Of a stretch of 64,000 bases of DNA, positions 1 through 8,876 are shown piece after piece (positions within the stretch are counted from its first letter, which is position 1; each line of letters opens with the position of its first letter). The notes under the pieces were generated by a model. It was not told where the DNA came from, made no database searches, and saw nothing but the letters and a program-made list of their open reading frames with translations. A program made the translations under genes and the position numbers. This stretch comes from Saccharicrinis sp965230625 (lineage in GTDB: Bacteria > Bacteroidota > Bacteroidia > Bacteroidales > Marinilabiliaceae): contig CBDDLL010000002.1 of the NCBI GenBank assembly GCA_965230625.1, positions 1,612,001 through 1,676,000 of the forward strand, in the 5' to 3' direction.

Positions 1-1298
1 TACCCAATGGAAACTGGGAAGTAGGCGTTCATATTGCAGATGTCACTCATTATGTAAAGCCCAAGTCAATTATTGATAAAGAGGGTTACGATAGGGCTAC
101 TTCTGTTTATCTGGTAGATAGAGTTGTTCCTATGCTCCCTGAAAGATTAAGTAATGGCATTTGTTCTTTAAGACCAAATGAAGAAAAACTATGTTTCTCA
201 GTAGTTTTTGAATTAGATGAAGATGCCAACCTCTTGGATACTTGGTTTGGCAAAACCATCATTTATAGTGATAGACGATTTACATATGAAGAAGCCCAGG
301 AAATAATAGAAACTGGAGAAGGTGATTTTAAAGACGAAATACTCACTCTTGATAAACTTGCTAAAGAACTAAGAAATAAAAGATTTTCTCATGGAGCCAT
401 TTCTTTTGAGCGCATAGAAATAAAATTCGAAATTGATGAAAAAGGTAAACCTTTAAGCGTTTTATTTAAAGAATCGAAAGATGCTAATAAGCTTATTGAG
501 GAATTTATGCTTTTAGCGAACAAAAGAGTTGCAGAATTTATTGGAAAAAAAGAAGTTACTAATGGCAAGGGTGCACGTCCTAAAACCTTTGTATATAGAG
601 TTCATGACAACCCTGATCCAGAAAAGTTTGAAAACTTTGCGCGATTTGTTCGCAAATTTGGATATGAAGCGATGCCCGTGGGAGAAGAACGAATCAGCAA
701 CTCTATTAATCGATTATTAAAACAAGTTGAAGGTAAAAAGGAGCAAAATATTATTGAAACGTTAGCTATCCGCACGATGGCTAAAGCATCATACTCTACT
801 CATAATGTAGGTCATTATGGATTGGCCTTTAAACATTACTCACATTTTACTTCTCCAATCCGACGCTACCCTGACATGATGGCTCATCGCATGCTAGAGT
901 CTTACCTTGAAGGAGGACGTTCTCTAAATATCGAAAAAACAGAAGATCATTGTAAGCACTGCTCAAAAATGGAGTTAACTGCTGCTGAAGCGGAAAGAGC
1001 TTCTATTAAGTTTAAACAAGTGGAATTCATGAAAGATCATGTTGGTACAGAGTTTAAAGGAGTTATTTCTGGTGTAACAGAATGGGGATTTTATGTCGAG
1101 TTGGAAGAAAATAAATGCGAAGGAATGGTATCTATTCGAAACTTAGATGATGACTTTTATCGCTTTGATGAAGAGAATTACTGTATTGTAGGTCGTCAGT
1201 CAAAAAGAAAATTTCAGCTTGGTGATACGGTAAAAATCCTTGTAGCAAAAGCTAATCTCATTAAAAAACAATTAGACTTTGAACTTATAAATGACTAA
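1..1298 (+). CDS. rnr: Ribonuclease R, 3' part (5' end outside window)
   Basis: The frame is open from position 3, the first complete codon, so the gene begins before the window; the ATG at 132 is internal because the residues ahead of it (VGVHIADVTHYV) belong to the RNB catalytic domain. RNase R is a processive 3'-5' hydrolytic exoribonuclease that digests structured RNA in the cytoplasm. Visible parts are the RNB signatures RATSVYLVDRVVPMLPERL and HFTSPIRRYPDMMAHR and a C-terminal S1 RNA-binding domain starting near GVISGVTEWGFYVEL. The catalytic aspartates expected early in RNB lie at or before the window edge and cannot be checked. The tail is short and lacks the long basic extension of the E. 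coli enzyme. No clear terminator follows; the 264 bases to the next gene hold nothing I can name except a possible promoter. Confidence 0.93.
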   Translation, partial: PNGNWEVGVHIADVTHYVKPKSIIDKEGYDRATSVYLVDRVVPMLPERLSNGICSLRPNEEKLCFSVVFELDEDANLLDTWFGKTIIYSDRRFTYEEAQEIIETGEGDFKDEILTLDKLAKELRNKRFSHGAISFERIEIKFEIDEKGKPLSVLFKESKDANKLIEEFMLLANKRVAEFIGKKEVTNGKGARPKTFVYRVHDNPDPEKFENFARFVRKFGYEAMPVGEERISNSINRLLKQVEGKKEQNIIETLAIRTMAKASYSTHNVGHYGLAFKHYSHFTSPIRRYPDMMAHRMLESYLEGGRSLNIEKTEDHCKHCSKMELTAAEAERASIKFKQVEFMKDHVGTEFKGVISGVTEWGFYVELEENKCEGMVSIRNLDDDFYRFDEENYCIVGRQSKRKFQLGDTVKILVAKANLIKKQLDFELIND

Positions 1299-1562
1299 TA
1301 GTTAAAATTTTTCTTCCCATAAATTAATTCAAGCATTGAAAACTATTTAATAAGATTAAAATTTACTTATCTTTAATATTATTACAATTGAACAATCGAC
1401 ATTAAAAGTCACTAGACTATAAATCTAACTATTTATTGATCTAGAATTTCGAACATCAACTTTTTATTTATACAAATAATGATTTTTGAAATGTTAAAAT
1501 ATTTTAATTGGCCGTTCTATTTATTAAATTTGTGTAAAGAAAGATAATACGAATAACACTGT

Positions 1563-2162
1563 ATGACAACTGAAAACCTTAATTACAATGAATCTGTAAG
1601 AGTTTCGATTTTAGAAGCTGCACAGAACCTGTTTGCCAAGTTTGGCTACAAGAAAACTACTATGGAAGACATTGCCCTAGAACTACATAAAGGGAAAAGT
1701 TCTTTATACTATTACTTTAAAAACAAAGAAGAAATATTCCAAGCTGTAATTGACAAAGAGCAAAATGTATTAATATCTGAATTAAAAAAGGTGGTAAAAG
1801 CTTCAAAACCACCTAAGGATAAGCTAAATGATTATGTTCTTACCAGAATGAAGACCATCAGCGAACAAGATAATTATTTTAAAGCTCTTACCGATGAGAG
1901 ATTTGGAGGAATTGAATTTGTTAAGTCTGTTAAAGAAAGTACCGAAAAAGCAGAAGTAGAAATGTTAGAAACCATCATTAACGAAGGAATTAATGGGGGT
2001 ACCTTTCATATGAAAAATGTGCATCTTGGTGCTATGGCAATTGCACTTGCTTTAAAAGGTATGGAAATACCAATGTTTCAATCATCTAACAAGTATGAAG
2101 ATATGGTTGAGCAAGCTCAAAATGTATTAAATATTTTATTTTACGGCCTTATAAAACGGTAA
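1563..2162 (+). CDS. TetR/AcrR family transcriptional regulator
   Basis: A 199-residue DNA-binding repressor-like protein. Residues ~10-60 form the TetR helix-turn-helix (ILEAAQNLFAKFGYKKTTM, then DIALELHKGKSSLYYYFKN), followed by an all-helical ligand/dimer domain with no recognisable ligand signature. A TAAATTTG sequence at 1525-1532 matches the Bacteroidota -7 box and lies 31 bases before the start, but no well-spaced -33 TTG was found. The gene stands alone: a terminator follows and the next gene (metA) has its own leader. TetR proteins often control a neighbouring efflux or metabolic gene, but no divergent partner is present here, so the target cannot be inferred. Confidence 0.88.
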   Translation: MTTENLNYNESVRVSILEAAQNLFAKFGYKKTTMEDIALELHKGKSSLYYYFKNKEEIFQAVIDKEQNVLISELKKVVKASKPPKDKLNDYVLTRMKTISEQDNYFKALTDERFGGIEFVKSVKESTEKAEVEMLETIINEGINGGTFHMKNVHLGAMAIALALKGMEIPMFQSSNKYEDMVEQAQNVLNILFYGLIKR

Positions 2163-2185
2163 AAAATCATTGTTAATAAAAAAAT

Positions 2186-2213
2186 AAGGCCGTATTTTAC
2201 GGCCTTTGTTGTT
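2186..2213 (+). terminator. Rho-independent terminator after the TetR gene
   Basis: Perfect 8-bp stem AAGGCCGT (2186-2193) / ACGGCCTT (2199-2206) with a 5-base loop, followed by a T-rich run. The same ACGGCCTT octamer also occurs at 2143-2150 inside the end of the coding region and could pair with the left arm instead. Confidence 0.75.
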
Positions 2214-2226
2214 TAAATAATTAGGT

Positions 2227-3144
2227 ATGCCAATAAAGATTCCAGATAAGTTACCCGCTCGCAATGTATTAGAAAGTGAAAATGTATTTGTGATGGATGA
2301 ATCAAGAGCCATTCATCAGGATATTAGGCCACTAAAGATTGTTGTTTTTAACTTAATGCCCTTAAAAATAACAACAGAAGCTCAAATAATGCGTGTACTT
2401 TCTAATACTCCTTTACAAGTTGAAGTTGATTTGCTAATGACGCGAAGTCATTCTCCAAAAACAACTCCCAAAGAGCACCTATTTAACTTCTATAAGACTT
2501 TTAATGAGGTTAAATCGCACAAGTACGATGGTATGATAATAACTGGTGCTCCTGTTGAGCATCTGGAGTTTGACGAAGTTACCTATTGGGAAGAATTAAA
2601 AGAAATTATGGAATGGAGTAGACGTAATGTTACTAGCACTTTGCATATTTGCTGGGGTGCACAGGCAGGTCTATACTATCATTATGGAATTCCTAAATAT
2701 CACTTGGGCAGTAAGCTGTTTGGTGTTTTTGAACATGCTGTATGCGATAGAAAGGAACCATTAATGAGAGGCTTTGACGATTGTTTTTTTGCTCCCCACT
2801 CTCGCTTTACCGGAGTAAGAAAAAAGGATGTTGACAAAGTTGCTCAATTAAAAATACTAGCAGAATCTGAAGAAGCCGGAGTTCATATAGTTCTTTCTTC
2901 AGATAAACGTTTAGTGTTTGTTACTGGCCACCCAGAATACGATCCATTTACTCTTCGTGAAGAATATTTTAGGGATTTAGAAAAAGGAGATGAAATTACC
3001 ATTCCTAAAAACTATTTCCCTTTAGACGATACATCAAATGATCCAATTGTTAAATGGAGAAGTCATGCAAGTCTAATGTTTACCAATTGGTTAAATTATT
3101 ATGTATATCAAGAAACTCCGTATAATTTTGAGGAGATTAACTAA
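2227..3144 (+). CDS. metA: Homoserine O-acyltransferase (probably acetyltransferase)
   Basis: A 305-residue enzyme of the MetA (class-I amidotransferase-like) family that activates homoserine for methionine synthesis in the cytoplasm. The catalytic cysteine is Cys142 in HICWGAQAGL, and the partner residues His235 and Glu237 lie in VTGHPEYD, at the same numbers as in E. coli MetA. Residue 111 is glutamate (TGAPVEHLEF); in this family Glu111 goes with acetyl-CoA use and Gly111 with succinyl-CoA use, so homoserine O-acetyltransferase activity is more likely than the succinyltransferase its name implies. Length is normal. It follows the TetR gene's terminator by 14 bases and is not obviously co-transcribed with the downstream gcvH. 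Confidence 0.94.
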   Translation: MPIKIPDKLPARNVLESENVFVMDESRAIHQDIRPLKIVVFNLMPLKITTEAQIMRVLSNTPLQVEVDLLMTRSHSPKTTPKEHLFNFYKTFNEVKSHKYDGMIITGAPVEHLEFDEVTYWEELKEIMEWSRRNVTSTLHICWGAQAGLYYHYGIPKYHLGSKLFGVFEHAVCDRKEPLMRGFDDCFFAPHSRFTGVRKKDVDKVAQLKILAESEEAGVHIVLSSDKRLVFVTGHPEYDPFTLREEYFRDLEKGDEITIPKNYFPLDDTSNDPIVKWRSHASLMFTNWLNYYVYQETPYNFEEIN

Positions 3145-3191
3145 TAAAATTTAAGCATTACCTTGGTTCAGAATATGACATTTACCATAAA

Positions 3192-3218
3192 TTGAAATTG
3201 TAATTTATATTAAATTTG
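3192..3218 (+). promoter_or_regulatory. Possible gcvH promoter
   Basis: TAAATTTG at 3211-3218 matches the Bacteroidota -7 consensus TAnnTTTG, and TTG at 3192-3194 could be the -33 element. The 16-base spacer is shorter than usual, so this is tentative. Confidence 0.35.
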
Positions 3219-3247
3219 ATTCTCACAATTAATAAAATGACAAACAA

Positions 3248-3625
3248 ATGAATGTTCCTGAAAATTTAAAGTATACAAAAGATCATGAATGGGTTTTAGT
3301 TGATGGTGACAAAGCTACAGTTGGGGTTACCGATTTTGCCCAAAGTGAATTAGGAGATATAGTTTTTGTTGAAATTGAGACTGAAGGTGAAGATTTAGAT
3401 AAAGAGGAAGTTTTTGGTACTATTGAAGCTGTTAAAACTGTATCTGATCTTTACATGCCAATTAAAGGTACTGTACTTGAAGTGAACACCGAACTTGAGG
3501 ATCAACCTGAATTAGTAAATAAGGAGCCTTATGAAGGTGGTTGGATGATTAAAATTAAGACTGAAGACCTTGCTCAATTTGATGAACTGCTATCTGCAGA
3601 GCAGTATAAAGAATTAATAGGATAA
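3248..3625 (+). CDS. gcvH: Glycine cleavage system H protein
   Basis: A 125-residue lipoyl carrier protein that shuttles the aminomethyl group between the P, T and L proteins of glycine decarboxylase. The lipoyl-lysine is Lys63 in the hairpin GTIEAVKTVSDLYMPI; the N-terminal LKYTKDHEWV and the central VGVTDFAQSELGDIVFVE are family signatures. Length matches the family. No gcvP or gcvT gene is nearby, which is common in Bacteroidota. A terminator follows, convergent with that of infB. Confidence 0.96.
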   Translation: MNVPENLKYTKDHEWVLVDGDKATVGVTDFAQSELGDIVFVEIETEGEDLDKEEVFGTIEAVKTVSDLYMPIKGTVLEVNTELEDQPELVNKEPYEGGWMIKIKTEDLAQFDELLSAEQYKELIG

Positions 3626-3654
3626 AAATTAGTTGTTTTAAGAAATAGATAATG

Positions 3655-3686
3655 CCTGGAGAATATTTATTCTTCAGGTTTTTTTT
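3655..3686 (+). terminator. Terminator after gcvH
   Basis: Stem CCTGGAGAA (3655-3663) / TTCTTCAGG (3670-3678) with one G-U pair, followed by a run of eight T residues. Confidence 0.75.
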
Positions 3687-3692
3687 ATAAAA

Positions 3693-3723
3693 AAAATCCC
3701 CGCTCAAATTGAACGAGGATTTT
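3693..3723 (-). terminator. Terminator of the rimP-nusA-infB operon
   Basis: AAATCCCCG and CGAGGATTT form a stem around a short loop. Read on the minus strand it is followed by a T run (plus-strand A run at 3689-3696). It faces the gcvH terminator and may act in both directions. Confidence 0.65.
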
Positions 3724-3752
3724 TAATATCCTATAATGTTTAGCTCTAAATT

Positions 3753-6700
3753 TTATAGTGTTCTGGTAACTTCCACCTCTTCGAAGGCTTCAATTACATC
3801 CCCTACTTTAATATCGTTGTAATTTACAATACTAACACCACACTCATATCCTGAAGCAACTTCTTTTACATCATCCTTAAAGCGTTTTAAAGCAGCTAAT
3901 TCCCCGGTATAAATCACAATTCCTTCTCTAATTAAACGTACTTTAGCATTACGTCTAATTTTTCCTTCTTTTACCATACATCCGGCAATAGTACCAACTT
4001 TAGATATTTTAAATGTTTCGCGCACTTCAAGAGTAGAAATTACTTGCTCCTTAATTTCTGGAGAAAGCATACCTTCCATTGCTGATTTTAATTCTTCAAT
4101 AGCATCATAAATAATCGAATATAATCTGATATCAATCTCTTCCTTCTCAGCTATTTTCCTTGCCGCCATTGATGGTCGAACCTGGAAACCAATTACAATT
4201 GCATTTGAAGCAGCTGCAAGCATAATATCTGATTCTGATATCTGTCCCACTGCTTTATGGATTACATTTACTTGAATCTCATCTGTAGAAAGTTTTATTA
4301 ATGAATCAGAAAGTGCTTCTATAGATCCATCCACATCACCTTTAACAATAACATTAAGCTCTTGGAAATTACCTATAGCAATACGTCTACCAATCTCATC
4401 TAAAGTAATGTGCTTCTTAGTTCGCATCCCTTGCTCTCTTTGTAGCTGGGTCCTTTTATTAGTAATTTCTTTGGCTTCTCGCTCACTCTCCATCACATTG
4501 AACTTCTCTCCTGCTTGAGCTGCACCATTTAATCCTAATATTAACACTGGATCTGATGGACCTGCTTCTTCAACCCTTTGGTTACGCTCGTTAAACATTG
4601 CCTTAACGTGTCCCATGTAACTTCCAGCAAGAATAATATCTCCAACCTTTAGTGTTCCTGCCTGAACAAGAACTGTTGTTACATATCCTCTACCTTTATC
4701 TAAAGATGATTCGATTACAGAACCTACTGCTCTTTTTTCACTAACTGCTTTCAACTCCAATAAGTCAGCCTCTAAAAGTACTTTCTCAAGCAGTTCATCA
4801 ATATTTACTCCATTTTTAGCTGAAATTTCCTGGCATTGATATTTACCACCCCAATCTTCAACTAAATAATTCATATTGGCTAACTCTTCTTTTATCTTAT
4901 CAGGATTAGCCCCTGGTTTATCTATTTTATTAATTGCAAATACGATAGGAACTCCAGCTGCTGAAGCGTGATTTATTGCTTCAATTGTTTGAGGCATAAC
5001 ATTATCATCTGCTGCAACAATAATAATCGCAATATCTGTAACTTGTGCACCACGAGCACGCATTGCGGTAAAGGCTTCGTGACCAGGAGTATCTAAAAAT
5101 GTAATTTCTCTTCCCGAATCTAACGTTACAGAATAAGCTCCAATATGCTGAGTTATACCCCCTGCTTCACCTTGTATAACGTTAGCTTTTCGAATATGGT
5201 CAAGCAATGATGTTTTACCGTGGTCAACGTGTCCCATTACAGTTACAATAGGCGAACGTTCCGTCATTAAACCTTCATCTTCAACCTCTTCTTCTTCAAT
5301 AGCTGCAGCTACCTCAACACTAATAAATTCAACAGTATGATCAAATTCCTCTGCCACAAGGGTAATAGTTTCAGCATCCAAACGTTGATTAATAGAAACA
5401 AATAACCCGAGACTCATACACGATGCAATAATCTGGTTTACTTGTACACTCATCATTGAAGCTAATTCAGCAACTGTAACAAACTCAGTAACCTTGATCA
5501 CATTCTTTTCCTGGTTAGCCTTTTCCATCTCCGCCATTTGTTTTTGACTCACCGCTTCACGTTTATCTCTACGGTGACGAGATGCTTTTGACTTACCTTT
5601 GTTAGCTGTTAACCTAGCTAATGTATCTTTTATTTGCTTTTGTACATCTTCTTCACTAATCTCGGCCTTAACCGGACGTCGTTGTTGAGAAGGCTTACCT
5701 CTTCTAGGTCCTTTGTTATTTTGATTACGCTGCCCTTGTTGGTTTCTCTGACCTCCTTGACCTCCCTGACCCTTAGGCCCTTGTCCTCCTTGACCTTGTT
5801 TATTCTGACCTCCTCCTTGTTGTTGGTTAGTCTTCTCGTTTATATTAACGCGCTCTTTATCTTTGCGTATACGCTTGCGCTTCTTTTTCTTTTTATCTGC
5901 TCCATTTTCTGTTTTGGCCGGAGCAGTTGGAAGATCAATTTTACCAACAACTGTAGGTCCTGATAGTTTTTTAACCTGAGTTGGTTTAAAAACAGTATTG
6001 CTTTCTTCGTCTTTAGTTTTTACTGTAGGTTGCACCTCTTCCTTTTTAGTTTCAGTATCGGCTTTTCTATCAATATCTTTCTTACCATTTTGTGGTATTT
6101 CTTGCTTTTTCTCTTTAACAGGCTTAACTTCTTTTTTCTCTCTTACAACAGGAGTCTCTTTTTTAGCTACTACTTTTTCCTCTTTCGCACGACTCTCTTG
6201 TTTTTCCTGTTTAGGCGCCTCTTTTTGCTTTTTAGCTTTATTGATCGAATCTATATCAATTTTTCCTACAACCTTAGGTTCCTCAATATTTTGTTTGGCA
6301 GTTGGTATATGAGGTGTTTCTTTAGGTTTCTTTTCTTCTTTTTTAGGCTGCTCTTTTGGTTTTTGTTCTTCCTGCTGCTTTTGTTCAACTGGTTTTTCCT
6401 TAGGCTTTTCTACTTCCTTCTTAGGTTCATCCTTAGGAACTTCTTTCTTAGGCTCAGCCACTGGTTTCTTCTTATTGAACTGGTTTAAATCAATCTTACC
6501 TAACACCTTAGGTTCATCTTTCTTAGGCACTTCAACTTTTTCAACAGTAGGTTCTTCTTTCTCCTTTTTTTCCTCCTCTGGAGCCGAAGTAAGATCTTTT
6601 CTTACATCTTCAATTGAAATAGTTTCTTTTTGTGATTTTTGCTTACTAAGTGCTTCTGACTTTTTTCTAACATTAAGGTCGGTACTATATTCATCTTGGA

Positions 6701-6848
6701 TATGCTTATACATTTCGGCCGACACCTTAGTGTTTGGATTTGTTTCAACATCAAATCCTTTTTTATGCAGAAATTCAACTATGGTATGAATACCAACATT
6801 AAACTCTCTCGCTACTTTACTTAGTCTATTTGTTTTACCAACTGCCAT
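3753..6848 (-). CDS. infB: Translation initiation factor IF-2
   Basis: A 1,031-residue GTPase that places initiator tRNA on the 30S subunit and promotes subunit joining. The N-terminus (residues 1-50) has the IF2 N-terminal fold NRLSKVAREFNVGIHTIVEF. Residues ~60-430 are a long, low-complexity charged linker, containing three copies of a V(L/V)GKID motif and a Gly/Gln-rich stretch near residues 340-390. The G domain begins at about residue 538: GHVDHGKT (G1), DTPGHEAF (G3), NKID (G4) and SAKNG (G5), followed by the beta-barrel and C-terminal domains. The linker explains the length above the E. coli 890 residues. Last gene of the rimP-nusA-infB operon, 64 bases after nusA. Confidence 0.97.
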   Translation of the reverse strand: MAVGKTNRLSKVAREFNVGIHTIVEFLHKKGFDVETNPNTKVSAEMYKHIQDEYSTDLNVRKKSEALSKQKSQKETISIEDVRKDLTSAPEEEKKEKEEPTVEKVEVPKKDEPKVLGKIDLNQFNKKKPVAEPKKEVPKDEPKKEVEKPKEKPVEQKQQEEQKPKEQPKKEEKKPKETPHIPTAKQNIEEPKVVGKIDIDSINKAKKQKEAPKQEKQESRAKEEKVVAKKETPVVREKKEVKPVKEKKQEIPQNGKKDIDRKADTETKKEEVQPTVKTKDEESNTVFKPTQVKKLSGPTVVGKIDLPTAPAKTENGADKKKKKRKRIRKDKERVNINEKTNQQQGGGQNKQGQGGQGPKGQGGQGGQRNQQGQRNQNNKGPRRGKPSQQRRPVKAEISEEDVQKQIKDTLARLTANKGKSKASRHRRDKREAVSQKQMAEMEKANQEKNVIKVTEFVTVAELASMMSVQVNQIIASCMSLGLFVSINQRLDAETITLVAEEFDHTVEFISVEVAAAIEEEEVEDEGLMTERSPIVTVMGHVDHGKTSLLDHIRKANVIQGEAGGITQHIGAYSVTLDSGREITFLDTPGHEAFTAMRARGAQVTDIAIIIVAADDNVMPQTIEAINHASAAGVPIVFAINKIDKPGANPDKIKEELANMNYLVEDWGGKYQCQEISAKNGVNIDELLEKVLLEADLLELKAVSEKRAVGSVIESSLDKGRGYVTTVLVQAGTLKVGDIILAGSYMGHVKAMFNERNQRVEEAGPSDPVLILGLNGAAQAGEKFNVMESEREAKEITNKRTQLQREQGMRTKKHITLDEIGRRIAIGNFQELNVIVKGDVDGSIEALSDSLIKLSTDEIQVNVIHKAVGQISESDIMLAAASNAIVIGFQVRPSMAARKIAEKEEIDIRLYSIIYDAIEELKSAMEGMLSPEIKEQVISTLEVRETFKISKVGTIAGCMVKEGKIRRNAKVRLIREGIVIYTGELAALKRFKDDVKEVASGYECGVSIVNYNDIKVGDVIEAFEEVEVTRTL

Positions 6849-6912
6849 ATTGGGAATTAATGATTTTCTCTAATTGCTTTACATAAACTATTGACGCACA
6901 AAAATAGTTGTT

Positions 6913-8148
6913 TTATTCAAATTCTGCGCTCAATATCCTAATTACTTCACGGATAGTTTCTTCTTCTAAATCAGTTCTCTTGACTAAATCTTTAATACTT
7001 AAATCAAGAACCGACTTAGCTGTATCACAGCCAATGGCTTTAATCTCATCAAGAATCCATCCTTCAATTTCATCAGTAAACTCATCTAAGTTCACATCCT
7101 CATCGTCCTCTTCCATTTCACGGTATACATCAATTTCGTACCCCGTTAACTGACTTGCCAATTTAATATTTAATCCTCCTTTACCAATGGCAAGACTAAC
7201 TTCATCCGGACGCAGATATACTTGTGCTCTGTTATCATCCTCAAAAATTTTGATACTATTTATTTTTGCAGGATTAAGTGCCCTTTGAATAAACAACTGA
7301 ATATTACCTGTATAGTTAATAACATCAATATTCTCGTTACGAAGCTCACGTACAATACCATGAATTCTTGATCCTTTCATACCTACACAAGCTCCAACCG
7401 GATCAATACGTTCATCATAAGATTCTACAGCTACCTTAGCTCTTTCTCCTGGTACACGAACAATCTTTTTTATAGTTATTAATCCATCAAATATTTCAGG
7501 TACCTCCAACTCAAATAACCTTTCTAGGAATACTGGAGATGTACGAGATATAATAATTAGTGGATTGTTATTTCTGATTTCAACTTTAACAACTACAGCT
7601 CTTAAAGTATCTCCTTTTCTAAAAAAATCAGAAGGAATTTGCTCTACCTTTGGCAAAATCAATTCGTTTCCTTCATCATCCTGAATAAGGATTTCTCTTT
7701 TCCATATTTGATATACTTCACCTGTAACTATATCACCAATCCTATCCTTATATTTGTGATAAATATTATCTTTTTCAAGTTCTAAGATACGAGCTGATAA
7801 ATTTTGGCGTAAACTTAAAATAGCCCTTCTTCCAAAGTCAAGAAAACGTACTTCATCTGTTACTTCCTCTCCCACTTCGTAATCCTCATCAATCTTTTTT
7901 GCATCAGATAACGATATTTGTAAATTTTCGTCTTCCAACTCATCATCCTCAACAATCTCTCTGTTCCTCCAAATTTCAAAGTCACCTTTATCAGTGTTAA
8001 TAATAACATCGAAATTCTCGTCAGTCCCAAAGCGTTTAATTAAAACACTTCTAAATGAATCTTCGAGCACTCTAATCATTGTTGCTCTATCAATACTCTT
8101 TAATTCTTTAAATTCCGAAAAAGTATCAATTAAATTAATGTTTTCCAT
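6913..8148 (-). CDS. nusA: Transcription termination/antitermination factor NusA
   Basis: A 411-residue RNA polymerase-binding factor that modulates pausing, termination and antitermination. Order of domains: N-terminal RNAP-binding domain (residues 1-~125, ending near DFGRRAILSLRQNLSARILE), S1 domain (~130-200, GDIVTGEVYQIWKREILIQ), then two KH domains with VGACVGMKGSRIHGIVREL and SLAIGKGGLNIKLASQL. An acidic stretch and a helical C-terminal tail (KSVLDLSIKDLVKRT) follow. Length is typical for Bacteroidota. It sits 21 bases after rimP, in the classical operon order. Confidence 0.97.
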   Translation of the reverse strand: MENINLIDTFSEFKELKSIDRATMIRVLEDSFRSVLIKRFGTDENFDVIINTDKGDFEIWRNREIVEDDELEDENLQISLSDAKKIDEDYEVGEEVTDEVRFLDFGRRAILSLRQNLSARILELEKDNIYHKYKDRIGDIVTGEVYQIWKREILIQDDEGNELILPKVEQIPSDFFRKGDTLRAVVVKVEIRNNNPLIIISRTSPVFLERLFELEVPEIFDGLITIKKIVRVPGERAKVAVESYDERIDPVGACVGMKGSRIHGIVRELRNENIDVINYTGNIQLFIQRALNPAKINSIKIFEDDNRAQVYLRPDEVSLAIGKGGLNIKLASQLTGYEIDVYREMEEDDEDVNLDEFTDEIEGWILDEIKAIGCDTAKSVLDLSIKDLVKRTDLEEETIREVIRILSAEFE

Positions 8149-8169
8149 GACTTTACATTTGCCCTATTG

Positions 8170-8634
8170 TTAAAACGAAACAATTATTTTTACCGATTTA
8201 ACCTCGTCGAACTTATAATTATGTGTAAATACTTTTATTTCCTTTTTTTTAGATCCTTCAACCTTCACCTTCTTTTGCTCCTCCACTACAAACCCATCTT
8301 CATTTGCAACTGTTAATACTCCTTTGAATGGTGCACCTTCAAATGGAACTACCTCCACTTCCTTACCTATATTTTTCTGGTACTGTTGAATAACCTTTAA
8401 TGGTTGTCCTAATCCTGGAGTAGATACTTCCAACTCGAAATCTTCTTCATCACGGTCAAGCGATGATTCTATTAACCGACTTACCTGGATGCAATAATCT
8501 ATACTAATCCCCTCTTTACTATCTATTAAAACTGTAATTTTATTGCTCTTTGATACTTTTAAATCAACAATAAAACAGTTATCCTCCTCAATTCTTTCAT
8601 TTATTATTTCTAGTATCCGCTCCTTGGTAATCAT
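8170..8634 (-). CDS. rimP: Ribosome maturation factor RimP
   Basis: A 154-residue protein needed for assembly of the 30S subunit. Motifs include ISIDYCIQVSRLIESSLD and FELEVSTPGLGQPLK, the conserved central region of the family. The frame extends upstream to an ATG at 8703, but that codon lies inside the -7 promoter box (8701-8708), so the transcript cannot include it; the ATG at 8634 gives the family's usual N-terminus (MITKERILEIINERI). First gene of the rimP-nusA-infB operon; its ~60-base leader carries a hairpin. Confidence 0.92.
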   Translation of the reverse strand: MITKERILEIINERIEEDNCFIVDLKVSKSNKITVLIDSKEGISIDYCIQVSRLIESSLDRDEEDFELEVSTPGLGQPLKVIQQYQKNIGKEVEVVPFEGAPFKGVLTVANEDGFVVEEQKKVKVEGSKKKEIKVFTHNYKFDEVKSVKIIVSF

Positions 8635-8651
8635 CGCCTGATGGTAATAAA

Positions 8652-8673
8652 ATAGGGGACATCCGCCCCCTAT
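8652..8673 (-). promoter_or_regulatory. Leader hairpin upstream of rimP
   Basis: Perfect 7-bp inverted repeat ATAGGGG (8652-8658) / CCCCTAT (8667-8673), 17 bases before the rimP start and inside the predicted leader. It is unusually GC-rich for this DNA. It could affect rimP translation or transcript stability; there is no T run, so it is not a simple terminator. Confidence 0.5.
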
Positions 8674-8700
8674 CCATATAAGATATTCGTAAAACTGGTG

Positions 8701-8735
8701 CAAAGATAGCTAAAATGCTTTTAATATGCAAAAAA
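8701..8735 (-). promoter_or_regulatory. Promoter of rimP-nusA-infB
   Basis: On the minus strand TTTTTTG (plus 8729-8735), a 20-base spacer and TATCTTTG (plus 8701-8708) match the Bacteroidota sigma consensus TTTG / TAnnTTTG. The predicted transcription start is near 8694, about 60 bases before rimP. Confidence 0.75.
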
Positions 8736-8876
8736 GGATTGCGTTAATGTTATTTAGTATTATTGCTCAACTCATAATTAAATAACATTCAAATCCGAAG
8801 AAATATGAAAGTTCTTATTAATTCAAATTTGTTTTAAAGTTTTATATTGCAAAGGCAAAATATAATTCAACTGTAA

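Noticed and set aside
5634..6789. Several open frames of 104-152 codons on the plus strand inside infB
   Set aside because: They mirror the Lys/Glu-rich linker of IF-2 on the opposite strand and encode Phe/Leu/Ser runs without family likeness.
8635..8703. Longer rimP start at 8703
   Set aside because: The upstream ATG lies within the -7 promoter box; the added residues come from the promoter and leader hairpin.
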